A program made the position numbers and the translations under genes. From Halomonas smyrnensis AAD6 (GTDB lineage: Bacteria; Pseudomonadota; Gammaproteobacteria; Pseudomonadales; Halomonadaceae): 64,000 nt of DNA. The stretch covers positions 82,852 to 146,851 of the forward strand of contig NZ_AJKS02000008.1 of the NCBI RefSeq assembly GCF_000265245.1. Direction: 5' to 3'. How positions within the stretch are numbered: position 1 is the stretch's first letter; each line of letters begins with the position of its first letter. The notes under the pieces were generated by a model. That model ran no database searches. It saw nothing but the letters and a program-made list of their open reading frames with translations, and was not told where the DNA came from. Of the stretch, positions 16,269-24,246 are shown piece after piece.

Positions 16269-18038
16269 ATGTCCCCGGACGCCTGGATCTCGCTCGCCGT
16301 CGTCGCCGCCGTCTTCCCGATCATGGCGCTGACCCGTATCGGCCCCGACATGGTGCTGATGGGCGCGCTGGTCCTGCTGATCGGCCTCGGCGTGGTCGCC
16401 CCCGACCAGGCGCTGGCCGGCTTCTCCAGCAGCGGCCTGTTCACCGTCGCCTTCATGTACGTGCTGGTCGCGAGCATCCGCGAGACCGGCGGCATCGATC
16501 TGATCATCCGTTACGTGCTGGGACGCCCCCGGGGCGAGCAGCGTGCCCTGGCGCGCCTGGTGCTGCCCGTGGCCTCGCTGAGCGGGTTCCTCAACAATAC
16601 CCCGGTGGTCGCCACCTTCATTCCCGCGGTGCTGAGCTGGAGCCGACGCCTCGGCCTGCCGGCCCACCGGCTGCTGATGCCGCTCAGCTTCGCCTCCATC
16701 CTCGGCGGCACCATCACCCTGATGGGCACCAGCACCAACCTGGTGGTGCACGGCCTGATGATCGCGCGTTATCCGTCGCTGGAGATGGGGCTGTTCGACA
16801 TCGCCTGGGTCGGCGTGCCGGTGGCGGCGGTGGGGCTGGCCTATCTGCTGCTGGTCGGGCGTCGCCTGCTGCCGCCGCGCACGGGGGCCACCGAGGCGTT
16901 CGAGAATCCCCGCGAGTTCACCATCGAGATGGAGGTCGACCCGCGCGGCCCGCTGGTCGATCGCAGCGTCGAGGAGGCCGGGCTGCGTCATCTGCAGGAG
17001 CTGTTCCTGGTCGAGATCGAGCGCGACGGCAACGTGGTCAGCGTGGTGGGGCCCGGCGAGCGGCTCAAGGGCGGCGACCGGCTGATCTTCGCCGGCACCT
17101 CGGCCGGCGCCGTGGAGCTGCAGCAGATCCGCGGGCTGATCCCCTCGCATCACGACGAGTCGAGCCTGCAGAAGGACTTCAAGGAGCGCCGCCTGGTGGA
17201 GGCGGTGGTCTCGGACCAGTGCCAGTTCATCGGCCAGCGCATCCGCGATGGCCACTTTCGCACCCTCTACGGCGCCGCGGTGCTGGCGGTATGCCGCGGC
17301 GGCGAGCGAGTGGCCGGCAACCTGGGCCAGATTCGCCTGCAGCCGGCCGACGTGCTGCTGCTGGAGGCGCGTCCGCCGTTCATCGAACGCCACCGCCAGT
17401 CTCGCGACTTCCTGCTGATCAGCCAGGTCAACGGCTCGGCGCGGCCGGTGCACGAGCGCGCCTGGCTGGCCTGGAGCATCCTCGCGGTGGTGGTGCTGCT
17501 CGCCGCCAGCGGCGTGACCAGCCTGCTCAGCGCCGCCATGCTGGGCGCGGCGGCCTCGGTGCTCACCGGCTGCTGCTCGATCGGCTCGGCCAAGCGCGGC
17601 ATGGATACCCAGGTGCTGCTGACCATCGCCGCCTCCTTCGGCCTGGGCGCCGCGCTGGAGGCCAACGGCGCGGCGGTGGCGCTGGCGCAGGGCGCCATGG
17701 GCTGGGTCGACGGCAACCCCTGGTGGCTGCTGATCGGCACCTACCTGCTGGTGGCGCTGCTGACCGAGCTGGTGACCAACAACGCCGCGGCGGTGATCAG
17801 CTTCCCGGTGGTGGTCGCCGCCGCCGAGCATCTGGGCGTGAGTCCGATGCCCTTCGTGGTGGCGGTGATGTTCGCCGCCTCGGCCAGCTTCCTGACCCCG
17901 GTCGGCTATCAGACCAACCTGATGGTGTACGGCCCCGGCGGCTACCGCGTCGGCGACTACCTGCGCGTGGGCGCGCCGCTCAACCTGCTGACCGCCGCGG
18001 TGGCGCTGGGGCTGATTCCCCTGATCTGGCCGTTCTGA
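16269..18038 (+). CDS. SLC13-family permease with two TrkA-C (RCK_C) domains
   Basis: A 589-residue inner-membrane transporter of the divalent anion:sodium symporter group. The N-terminal membrane half has the motif LNNTPVVATFIPAV and GTSTNLVVHGLM. A central soluble region of about 200 residues carries two TrkA-C modules (GERLKGGDRLIFAGT and IRLQPADVLLLEARP). The second membrane half ends with LVTNNAAAVISFPV and TPVGYQTNLMVYGPGGY. The paired N-T/S-N motifs bind Na+ and substrate. Relatives transport sulfate or dicarboxylates; substrate not determinable here. Three in-frame ATGs lie within 30 bases; the third fits relatives best. Confidence 0.87.
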   Translation: MSPDAWISLAVVAAVFPIMALTRIGPDMVLMGALVLLIGLGVVAPDQALAGFSSSGLFTVAFMYVLVASIRETGGIDLIIRYVLGRPRGEQRALARLVLPVASLSGFLNNTPVVATFIPAVLSWSRRLGLPAHRLLMPLSFASILGGTITLMGTSTNLVVHGLMIARYPSLEMGLFDIAWVGVPVAAVGLAYLLLVGRRLLPPRTGATEAFENPREFTIEMEVDPRGPLVDRSVEEAGLRHLQELFLVEIERDGNVVSVVGPGERLKGGDRLIFAGTSAGAVELQQIRGLIPSHHDESSLQKDFKERRLVEAVVSDQCQFIGQRIRDGHFRTLYGAAVLAVCRGGERVAGNLGQIRLQPADVLLLEARPPFIERHRQSRDFLLISQVNGSARPVHERAWLAWSILAVVVLLAASGVTSLLSAAMLGAAASVLTGCCSIGSAKRGMDTQVLLTIAASFGLGAALEANGAAVALAQGAMGWVDGNPWWLLIGTYLLVALLTELVTNNAAAVISFPVVVAAAEHLGVSPMPFVVAVMFAASASFLTPVGYQTNLMVYGPGGYRVGDYLRVGAPLNLLTAAVALGLIPLIWPF

Positions 18039-18110
18039 CGCCGCGCCGGGCGCCCCTCGCTCGACGGGTCGCTTTGCGCTAGGGTGTCGCTTTTGTGCTG
18101 GAGACGAGCC

Positions 18111-18779
18111 ATGAGCGCATCCGACGAGCTGACCATCGAGCCACGCAGCGGGCGACCCGCCGACGCCTGCGTGTTCATCCTCCACGGCCTGGGCGCCGAC
18201 GGCCACGACTTCGAGCCGCTGGTGCCGGCCCTGGGGCTGCCGGACGACCTCGACGTCCGCTTCATCCTGCCCCACGCGCCGCGCCTGCCGGTGACCATCA
18301 ACGGCGGCATGACCATGCCGGCCTGGTACGACATCCTCGAGGCCAGCCTCGATCGCCGCGTCGACGAGGCCCAGCTCAGGGCATCCGCCGAGCGCATCCA
18401 AGGGCTGGTGCACGAGCAGATCGCCCAGGGCGTGCCCGCCGAGCGGATCATCATCGCCGGCTTCTCCCAGGGCGGCGCGGTGGCCTATCAGGCGGCGCTG
18501 ACCTTCCCCGAGCGGCTGGGCGGGCTGCTCGCCATGTCCACCTACCTGGCCACCGTCGACAGCCTCGAGCCGGCCGCGGCCAACCGTGACCTGCCGATCG
18601 AGATCCATCACGGCAACGCCGATCCGGTGGTGCCGGAGGCGCTGGGCCAGGCCGCCCGCGACCGCCTCGAGGCCCTGGGCTACCCGGTCCGCTATCGCCA
18701 GTACCCCATGGCCCATGCCGTCTGCCCGCAGCAGGTGGCGGACATCGGCCCCTGGATCGCCGCCCGGTTGGGCCGCTGA
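18111..18779 (+). CDS. Alpha/beta-hydrolase carboxylesterase (phospholipase/carboxylesterase family)
   Basis: 222 residues with a complete catalytic triad: Ser119 in GFSQGG, Asp171 in NADPVVP and His202 in PMAHAVCP. The oxyanion segment FILHGLGADGHDF is near the N-terminus. The family hydrolyses short-chain carboxylic esters and is close to acyl-protein thioesterases. Cytosolic, no signal peptide. GGAGA precedes the ATG. It appears monocistronic, between the SLC13 permease and a small zinc-ribbon gene. Confidence 0.92.
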   Translation: MSASDELTIEPRSGRPADACVFILHGLGADGHDFEPLVPALGLPDDLDVRFILPHAPRLPVTINGGMTMPAWYDILEASLDRRVDEAQLRASAERIQGLVHEQIAQGVPAERIIIAGFSQGGAVAYQAALTFPERLGGLLAMSTYLATVDSLEPAAANRDLPIEIHHGNADPVVPEALGQAARDRLEALGYPVRYRQYPMAHAVCPQQVADIGPWIAARLGR

Positions 18780-18994
18780 TCCCCAGGATTCCGAAGCGCT
18801 CCCGCCGAGCTTTCGCGAGCGCTGCTGCCGGCCGAGATGGCGGCAGCGGCGGGTGCGCCGCCGCCTCGACGCAGCGCATCGCCAAGCGGGCGGGGCGCCA
18901 TGCCGTGATGGGCCCCTGATGCGTCGGGCCGGTAGCGAACCCCCCCGGGATTGCGGCAGGATAAGGGACGGAATCCAATGGAAAGGAGTCACCG

Positions 18995-19213
18995 ATGTCT
19001 CTGTCAGAAGACCTTCGCCTCCCGGTCGGCTGCCCCAGCTGCGGGAGCCAGCTGATGCGGGTCTCCAGCATCAAGAAGCCCGATGATCGTGTGCACTGCG
19101 CCTCCTGCCAGCGCTTCGTCTGCCTCTATCACGATGCCTGCAAGGTGCTGAAGAAGGGCCCCGGCAGCGAGAGCGAGGCGCTGATCGAGAAGGCCTTCAA
19201 CCGCGGCGGCTGA
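18995..19213 (+). CDS. Small zinc-ribbon protein
   Basis: A 72-residue protein with two Cys-x-x-Cys pairs, CPSC (13-16) and CASC (35-38), forming a likely zinc ribbon, followed by a helical tail rich in lysine and glutamate. AAAGGAG sits close to the ATG. Function unknown; small size and a single zinc ribbon suggest an accessory nucleic-acid or protein-binding role, but that is a guess. Its last two thirds have been duplicated in tandem immediately downstream (see the next entry). Confidence 0.7.
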   Translation: MSLSEDLRLPVGCPSCGSQLMRVSSIKKPDDRVHCASCQRFVCLYHDACKVLKKGPGSESEALIEKAFNRGG

Positions 19214-19232
19214 TGCGACGTTCGGCATCGGC

Positions 19233-19379
19233 AGCATCAAGAAGCCCGATGATCGTGTGCACTGCGCCTCCTGCCAGCGCTTCGTCAGCCTCTATCACGA
19301 TGCCTGCAAGGTGCTGAAGAAGGGGCCGGGCAGCGAGAGCGAGGCGCCGATCGAGAAGGTCTTCAACCGCGGCAGCTGA
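19233..19379 (+). pseudogene. Truncated tandem copy of the zinc-ribbon gene
   Basis: The 3' part of the preceding gene, from codon 25 to the stop, recurs 166 bp downstream with about 95% nucleotide identity. The copy lacks the first CPSC pair, a start codon and a ribosome site; its frame is blocked upstream by a TGA within the parent gene. Several substitutions are non-synonymous, including one replacing the Cys after the CASC pair's RFV with Ser. It is best read as a non-functional duplication remnant. Confidence 0.8.
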
Positions 19380-19425
19380 TGCGGTTATCGTCACGGCGCC
19401 AGACGCCGTCTGCATGACAACCAAC

Positions 19426-19451
19426 GGGCCGGCACCGAAAGGTGCCGGCCC
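19426..19451. terminator. Strong hairpin between the zinc-ribbon remnant and phoH
   Basis: A perfect 11-bp stem starting GGGCCGGCACC, with loop GAAA. On the minus strand it is followed by GTTGGTTGT, so it probably terminates the phoH-like gene. It may serve both convergent units. Confidence 0.75.
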
Positions 19452-19478
19452 GTGTCGTTCAGGCGAGGCGTCCGAGAG

Positions 19479-20894
19479 TCAGAGCAGCTCCTCGCCGGCC
19501 AGGGCCAGACGCGAGCGCTCGACGCTCTTCAGGGTGACGTGGCCGGCGTGGGGCCAGTCGCGGAAGCGTTGCACCACCGCCGCCATGCCGCAGGTATTGG
19601 CGGTGAGGTAGGGCGTGTCGATCTGCCCCACGTTGCCCAGGCAGACGATCTTGGTGTTGCGCCCGGCCCGGGTCAGCAGCGACTTGAGCTGCTTGGGCGT
19701 GAAGTTCTGTGCCTCGTCGATGATCAGGAAGGTGTCGTTGAGGGTGCGGCCGCGCATGAAGCCCGGGGCGCGGATCTGCACCCGCGAGCCCAGCAGCTGG
19801 CGGGTGGCCTCCTGGTTCCAGGTGGTGCTGCCGTCGTGCTCGTCGCGCAGCAGGTTGTCCATGTTGTCGTGGAAGGCGCCCATCCAGGGCGACATCTTCT
19901 CCTCCTCGGTGCCGGGCAGGTAGCCGATGTCCTCGCTCATCGAGATCGGCGCCCGGGTGAACACGATGCGCTCGAAGCGCTTGGTGTCGAGGGTCTGCTG
20001 GAAGGCGGCGGCGAGTGTCATGAAGGTCTTGCCGGTGCCGGCGCTGCCGGCGATGGTGACCAGGTCGACCTCGTCGTCCATCAGCAGGTTGAGGGTGAAG
20101 TTCTGCCGGCTGTCGTGGGCGTGAACGCCCCACACGCTGGCGCCGTGCCGATAGTTGGTGAGCAGCTCCAGATGCGCGTGCTTCGGCCCCAGGTCGCGCA
20201 CGATGGCCTCGAAGCTGGCCTCGTCGTCGCTGTCGGAGACCAGCATGCCCAGGTGCCAGTCGGCGGGGATCTCGCCGTTGAGGCGATACACCACCTTGCC
20301 GCTGTCGTCGCGTTCGACCTTGACGTCGGCCTTGAGGCTCTCCCACAGGCCGCGGCCGTCGGGGCCCGCCTCGGGGTAGACGCGGGCGCCGCCGAGCATG
20401 GCGTCGCTGTCGTCGAAGGCGCGATCGGTGAGGTAGTCCTCCACCGGCACGCCCACCGCGGCGGCCTTGACCCGCAGGTTGATGTCCTTGGTGACCAGGA
20501 TCACCGAGGCGTCGGCGCGCTCGTCGCGCAGCCGGCAGGTCTCGGTCAGCAGGCGGTTGTCGGGGCTGTTCTCGAGGTGATCCGGGGTCTCGAGATCGTC
20601 GTAGCAGAGCAGGCGCAGGCGGCCTTCGGGGCCGTTGAGACGCGGGATGGGAATGCCTTCGCGGATCTGGCTGAGATCGACGTTGGCGGTGAGGTCCGAG
20701 AGGGTCCGGCTGACCTGCCGGGCGGTGCGGGCGATTTCGCGAATGCCGTTCTTGTGCTTGTCGAGCTCCTCGAGCACGGTCATGGGGATGACCACTTCGT
20801 GCTCATCGAACTGATAGAGGGCGGCGGGGTCGTGGATCAGGACATTGGTGTCCAGCACGTAAAGCCGGGTGGCTTTCTTGTCGATGCGTACCAT
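19479..20894 (-). CDS. PIN-PhoH family protein (PhoH2-like ATPase/ribonuclease)
   Basis: 471 residues with an N-terminal PIN nuclease domain (YVLDTNVLIHDP at about residues 11-22, an acidic metal site; later EELDKHK and VLVTKD-like segments) fused to a C-terminal PhoH ATPase domain. The ATPase domain has Walker A GSAGTGKTFM and Walker B FLIIDEAQNF. PIN-PhoH fusions (PhoH2, YlaK) act as RNA helicase-ribonucleases. AGGAGA lies upstream of the ATG MVRIDKK; a start eight codons earlier is less likely. Monocistronic, with a terminator downstream. Upstream (about 21038-21056) is a 7-bp hairpin CGGTCTG/CAGACCG of unknown role. Confidence 0.9.
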   Translation of the reverse strand: MVRIDKKATRLYVLDTNVLIHDPAALYQFDEHEVVIPMTVLEELDKHKNGIREIARTARQVSRTLSDLTANVDLSQIREGIPIPRLNGPEGRLRLLCYDDLETPDHLENSPDNRLLTETCRLRDERADASVILVTKDINLRVKAAAVGVPVEDYLTDRAFDDSDAMLGGARVYPEAGPDGRGLWESLKADVKVERDDSGKVVYRLNGEIPADWHLGMLVSDSDDEASFEAIVRDLGPKHAHLELLTNYRHGASVWGVHAHDSRQNFTLNLLMDDEVDLVTIAGSAGTGKTFMTLAAAFQQTLDTKRFERIVFTRAPISMSEDIGYLPGTEEEKMSPWMGAFHDNMDNLLRDEHDGSTTWNQEATRQLLGSRVQIRAPGFMRGRTLNDTFLIIDEAQNFTPKQLKSLLTRAGRNTKIVCLGNVGQIDTPYLTANTCGMAAVVQRFRDWPHAGHVTLKSVERSRLALAGEELL

Positions 20895-21137
20895 CGGCGC
20901 GGCTCTCCTGATAATCACCGGGACGACGTCAAAACAGATGACGCCTCGATGTCGACACTGTCAGCGCGGGATGTCGGTTCCGTGACAGACGCGACGTGCA
21001 GGCCTGGGCTCCGGGCTCACCTCCTCGTTGATGGCAGCGGTCTGTTCATCAGACCGTCACATGTGGTTTTCGATTCCAGCATGGGCCAATTCTGCTGCTT
21101 CGCACAATCGACGTTTTCTCAACGCCGCGGCGAGAAC

Positions 21138-21159
21138 GACCGGCGCCATGGCGCCGGTC
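21138..21159 (-). terminator. Hairpin closing the nirBD operon
   Basis: A perfect 10-bp stem starting GACCGGCGCC around AT, directly after the nirD stop. On the minus strand it is followed by GTTCTCG, a weak T-run. Confidence 0.6.
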
Positions 21160-21181
21160 GGGGGCATTCGGGCGGGCAGCA

Positions 21182-21556
21182 TCAGGTCAGGATCTGTACC
21201 TCGTCGCCCTCGAGGCGCGCCGGCCAGGTGCGCAGGCGGATCGCGTCGTCCTCCAGGCACTGGCCGTCGTCGAGGCGGAAGTGCTGCTTGTAGAGCGGGG
21301 AGGCCACCACCGGCTCGCCCCGGGCGTCGCCGACGATGCCGCGGGCGATGACGTTGGCGCCGGAGAAGGGATCGCGATGATCCACGGCGTAGAGCTCGGT
21401 GGCGTGGCCAGGCAGGTAGAAGAGGGCCACCTGGGCCGTGCCCTCGGCGGTCTCGATCCAGGCGGCGACGCCGGAGTGGGCCACCAGGTCGGCGCGGGTG
21501 CAGAGGGTCTGCCAGGTCGGGGTCATGGTCGGGGCTGCTGCGGTTGCGGTGGTCAT
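21182..21556 (-). CDS. nirD: Nitrite reductase (NADH) small subunit NirD
   Basis: 124 residues of the NirD/Rieske-like fold, as recognised by WQTLCTRADLVAHSGVAAWI, ALFYLPGHATELYAVDHRDPFSGANVIARGIVGD split across the middle, and ASPLYKQHFRLDDGQCLEDD. NirD proteins of this type keep the Rieske fold but lack the cluster-binding Cys/His residues, as here. It partners NirB in assimilatory reduction of nitrite to ammonium. It is the last gene of the FAD oxidoreductase-nirB-nirD operon and is separated from nirB by a 95-bp palindromic repeat element. Confidence 0.93.
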   Translation of the reverse strand: MTTATAAAPTMTPTWQTLCTRADLVAHSGVAAWIETAEGTAQVALFYLPGHATELYAVDHRDPFSGANVIARGIVGDARGEPVVASPLYKQHFRLDDGQCLEDDAIRLRTWPARLEGDEVQILT

Positions 21557-21604
21557 GGATATTCCTCGGGAGCGAATGGCCAGGTATCAATGGCGGTCGA
21601 CTCT

Positions 21605-21699
21605 CCGGCGACAAGCCACGCGAGGGCGCTATGAACCCATCCCTGGGCGCTACTTTGGCCATCCATGGCCAAAAACCCCTCGCTTAGGCTTGTCCCCGG
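21605..21699. repeat. 95-bp palindromic intergenic element, copy 1
   Basis: Terminal arms CCGGCGACAAGCC and GGCTTGTCCCCGG are complementary at 12 of 13 positions. The core contains GCGC/GCGC and a perfect TTTGGCCAT/ATGGCCAAA hairpin. A second copy with a nearly identical core but different, again self-complementary, arms is at 61608-61701. The element sits between nirB and nirD and creates spurious open frames beginning MAKVAP on the minus strand. Confidence 0.85.
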
Positions 21700-21729
21700 C
21701 GTCGATCCCGCTATCGGAAGCGCGATGCC

Positions 21730-24246
21730 TTACGCGGGTCTCAACTGGCCGCGCTCTTCGGTGACGATGATGTCCGGGTCGGGGCGCGCATCGTTGACGA
21801 AGCTGCGGAAGCGCTTGAGCTTCTCCGGATCGTTGATGGCGCCCGCCCACTCGCACTCGTAGTTGTCGATCACGGTCTGCATCTGGGCCTCGAGCTCCTC
21901 GTTGATTCCCAGGCTGTCCTCGAGCACCACGGCCTTGAGGTAGTCGAGGCCGCCCTCCAGGTTCTCGCGCCACACCGAGGTGCGCTGCAGGCGGTCGGCG
22001 GTGCGCACGTAGAACATCAGCAGGCGGTCGATGATCGCGATCAGCTGCGCGTCGTCGAGGTCGGTGGCGAAGAGCTCGGCGTGGCGCGGGCGCATGCCGC
22101 CGTTGCCGCACACGTAGAGGTTCCAGCCGTGCTCGGTGGCGATCACGCCGATGTCCTTGCTCTGGGCCTCCGCGCATTCGCGGGTGCAGCCGGAGACCGC
22201 GAACTTGAGCTTGTGCGGCGAGCGCAGGCCCTTGTAGCGATGCTCGAGCCGGATCGCCATGCCCACGCTGTCGGCCACCCCGTAGCGGCACCAGGTGCTG
22301 CCGACGCAGGACTTCACGGTGCGCAGCGACTTGCCGTAGGCGTGGCCGGTCTCGAAGCCGGCCGCGATCAGCTCGCCCCAGATGTCGGGCAGGTCCTCCA
22401 GGCGGGCGCCGAACAGGTCGATGCGCTGGCCGCCGGTGACCTTGGTGTAAAGCCCGTATTCTTGCGCCACCTGGCCCAGCACCATCAGCTTGTCCGGGGT
22501 GATCTCGCCGCCCGGCACCCGCGGCACCACCGAGTAGGTGCCGTTCTTCTGCATGTTGGCCATGAAGGTGTCGTTGGTGTCCTGCAGCGGGATGTGCGCG
22601 GCGTCGGTGATCGGCTCGTTGAAGCAGGAGGCCAGGATCGAGGCCACCGCCGGCTTGCAGATATCGCAGCCCAGGCGATGGTCGTGGGAAGCGCCGTGCT
22701 TGTCGATCAGCTCGCCGAAGGTCCGGATGCCCTCGACCCGCACGATGTCGAACAGCTCCTGGCGGGTGTGGGCGAAGTGCTCGCAGATCGAGGTGTCGAC
22801 CTCCACGCCGCGGGCCTCGAGCTCGTGATCGACCACGTTCTTGAGCAGCGCCGCGCAGCCGCCGCAGCCGGTGCTGGCCTTGGTCTCGGCCTTGACCGCG
22901 CCGAGGTCCATGGCGCCGGCGTCGAGGCTTTCGCAGATCGCGGCCTTGGTGACGTTGTGGCACGAGCAGATGGTGGCGTCGTCGGGCAGGGCGTCGGCGC
23001 CGAGCGTCGGCGCGCCCTCGGAGGACGGCACGATCAGCGCCGCCGGATCCTCCGGCAGCTCCAGGCCATTGCTGTAGTACTGCATCAGGGTGTCGTAGGC
23101 GTCGTTGTTGCCCACCAGCATGGCGCCGAGCAGCTTCCTGCCGTCGCCGGAGACCACCAGCTTGCGGTATTCCTGCTTGAGCTCGTCGAGGTAGCGGAAG
23201 GTCCGTGCGCCGGGGCTGCGGCTGCCGTGGGCGTCGCCGATGGCGCCCACGTCCACGCCGAGCAGCTTGAGCTTGGTGCTCATGTCGGCGCCGTCGAAGG
23301 TCAGCTCGCCGCCCAGCAGGGTGTCGGCGGCGGCCTTGGCCATCTGGTAGCCGGGGGCCGCCAGGCCGAAGATGCTGTTCTGCCACAGCGCCACCTCGCC
23401 GACGGCGAGGATCGCCGGGTCGCTGGTCAGGCAGCGGTCGTCGATCACCACGCCGCCGCGCTCGCCGATCTCCAGCGCGCAGTCGCGGGCCAGCTGGTCG
23501 CGGGGGCGGATGCCGGCGGAGAACACGATCAGGTCGGTCTCCAGCACCTTGTCGTCCTGGAACACCATGCGGTGGCGGCTGGCCTGGCCGTCCTCGATGT
23601 GCTGGGTGGCGCGGTCGGTGAGCACCTGCACGCCCAGCGCCTCGATCTTCTCGCGCAGCAGCTCGCCGCCCTCGGCGTCGACCTGCATCGGCATCAGCCG
23701 GGGGGCGAACTCGACCACGGCGGTGTCGAGATCCAGGCCGCGCAGGGCGTTGGCCGCCTCCAGGCCCAGCAGGCCGCCGCCGACCACCACGCCGGTGGTG
23801 GCGTCCGCGGCCGCCGTGCGGATGGCGTCGAGATCGTCCAGGGTGCGATAGACCAGGCAGTGGTCGCGCTCGTGGCCGGGAATCGGCGGCACGAAGGGGA
23901 AGGAGCCGGTGGCCAGCACCAGCCGCGCATAGGGATAGCGGCCCCGCTCGGTGATCACCTCGCTGGCGTCGCGATCGATGGCGGTGACCTCCTCGGCGAG
24001 GCGCAGCTCGATGCCGTGCTCGGCGTAGAAGTCGGCGTCGCACAGGGCCAGGGACTGGGCGTCCCGGCCGGCGAAGTACTCGGACAGGTGAACGCGGTCG
24101 TAGGCGCGGTGGCGCTCCTCGCCGAACACCGTGATGCGGTAGTGCTCGGTGGCGCCGCGTTCGATCAGCTGTTCGACCAGATGATGGCCGACCATGCCGT
24201 TGCCGATGATGATCAGCGGGGGAGTTGCTTGGCTGGGCGTGTTCAT
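21730..24246 (-). CDS. nirB: Nitrite reductase (NADH) large subunit NirB
   Basis: 838 residues in the full NirB order. An FAD/NAD-binding reductase domain comes first (PLIIIGNGMVGHHLVEQL at the N-terminus, GVVVGGGLLGLEAANAL for NAD). A BFD-type [2Fe-2S] domain follows (TICSCHNVTKAAICE, then TGCGGCAALL). The C-terminal ferredoxin-nitrite reductase domain has the sirohaem/[4Fe-4S] cysteines in KSCVGSTWCRYG and SGCTRECAEAQ. It reduces nitrite to ammonium with NADH in the cytosol. Its ATG overlaps the TGA of the FAD oxidoreductase upstream (ATGA). The long in-frame extension 5' of this ATG overlaps that gene and was rejected. Confidence 0.96.
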   Translation of the reverse strand: MNTPSQATPPLIIIGNGMVGHHLVEQLIERGATEHYRITVFGEERHRAYDRVHLSEYFAGRDAQSLALCDADFYAEHGIELRLAEEVTAIDRDASEVITERGRYPYARLVLATGSFPFVPPIPGHERDHCLVYRTLDDLDAIRTAAADATTGVVVGGGLLGLEAANALRGLDLDTAVVEFAPRLMPMQVDAEGGELLREKIEALGVQVLTDRATQHIEDGQASRHRMVFQDDKVLETDLIVFSAGIRPRDQLARDCALEIGERGGVVIDDRCLTSDPAILAVGEVALWQNSIFGLAAPGYQMAKAAADTLLGGELTFDGADMSTKLKLLGVDVGAIGDAHGSRSPGARTFRYLDELKQEYRKLVVSGDGRKLLGAMLVGNNDAYDTLMQYYSNGLELPEDPAALIVPSSEGAPTLGADALPDDATICSCHNVTKAAICESLDAGAMDLGAVKAETKASTGCGGCAALLKNVVDHELEARGVEVDTSICEHFAHTRQELFDIVRVEGIRTFGELIDKHGASHDHRLGCDICKPAVASILASCFNEPITDAAHIPLQDTNDTFMANMQKNGTYSVVPRVPGGEITPDKLMVLGQVAQEYGLYTKVTGGQRIDLFGARLEDLPDIWGELIAAGFETGHAYGKSLRTVKSCVGSTWCRYGVADSVGMAIRLEHRYKGLRSPHKLKFAVSGCTRECAEAQSKDIGVIATEHGWNLYVCGNGGMRPRHAELFATDLDDAQLIAIIDRLLMFYVRTADRLQRTSVWRENLEGGLDYLKAVVLEDSLGINEELEAQMQTVIDNYECEWAGAINDPEKLKRFRSFVNDARPDPDIIVTEERGQLRPA

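Noticed and set aside
16107..18992. 961-codon minus-strand frame antisense to the SLC13 permease and esterase
   Set aside because: Histidine/glutamine/glycine-rich shadow of well-identified plus-strand genes.
19004..19424. Two similar minus-strand frames opposite the zinc-ribbon gene and its copy
   Set aside because: Their similarity reflects the tandem DNA duplication; they are antisense to the zinc-ribbon coding strand.
21057..21662. Open frame beginning MAKVAPRDGFIAP across the palindromic repeat (and its counterpart at 61570-61986)
   Set aside because: The similarity between the two is due to the repeat element; frames run into unrelated flanking DNA and overlap nirD or nfi.
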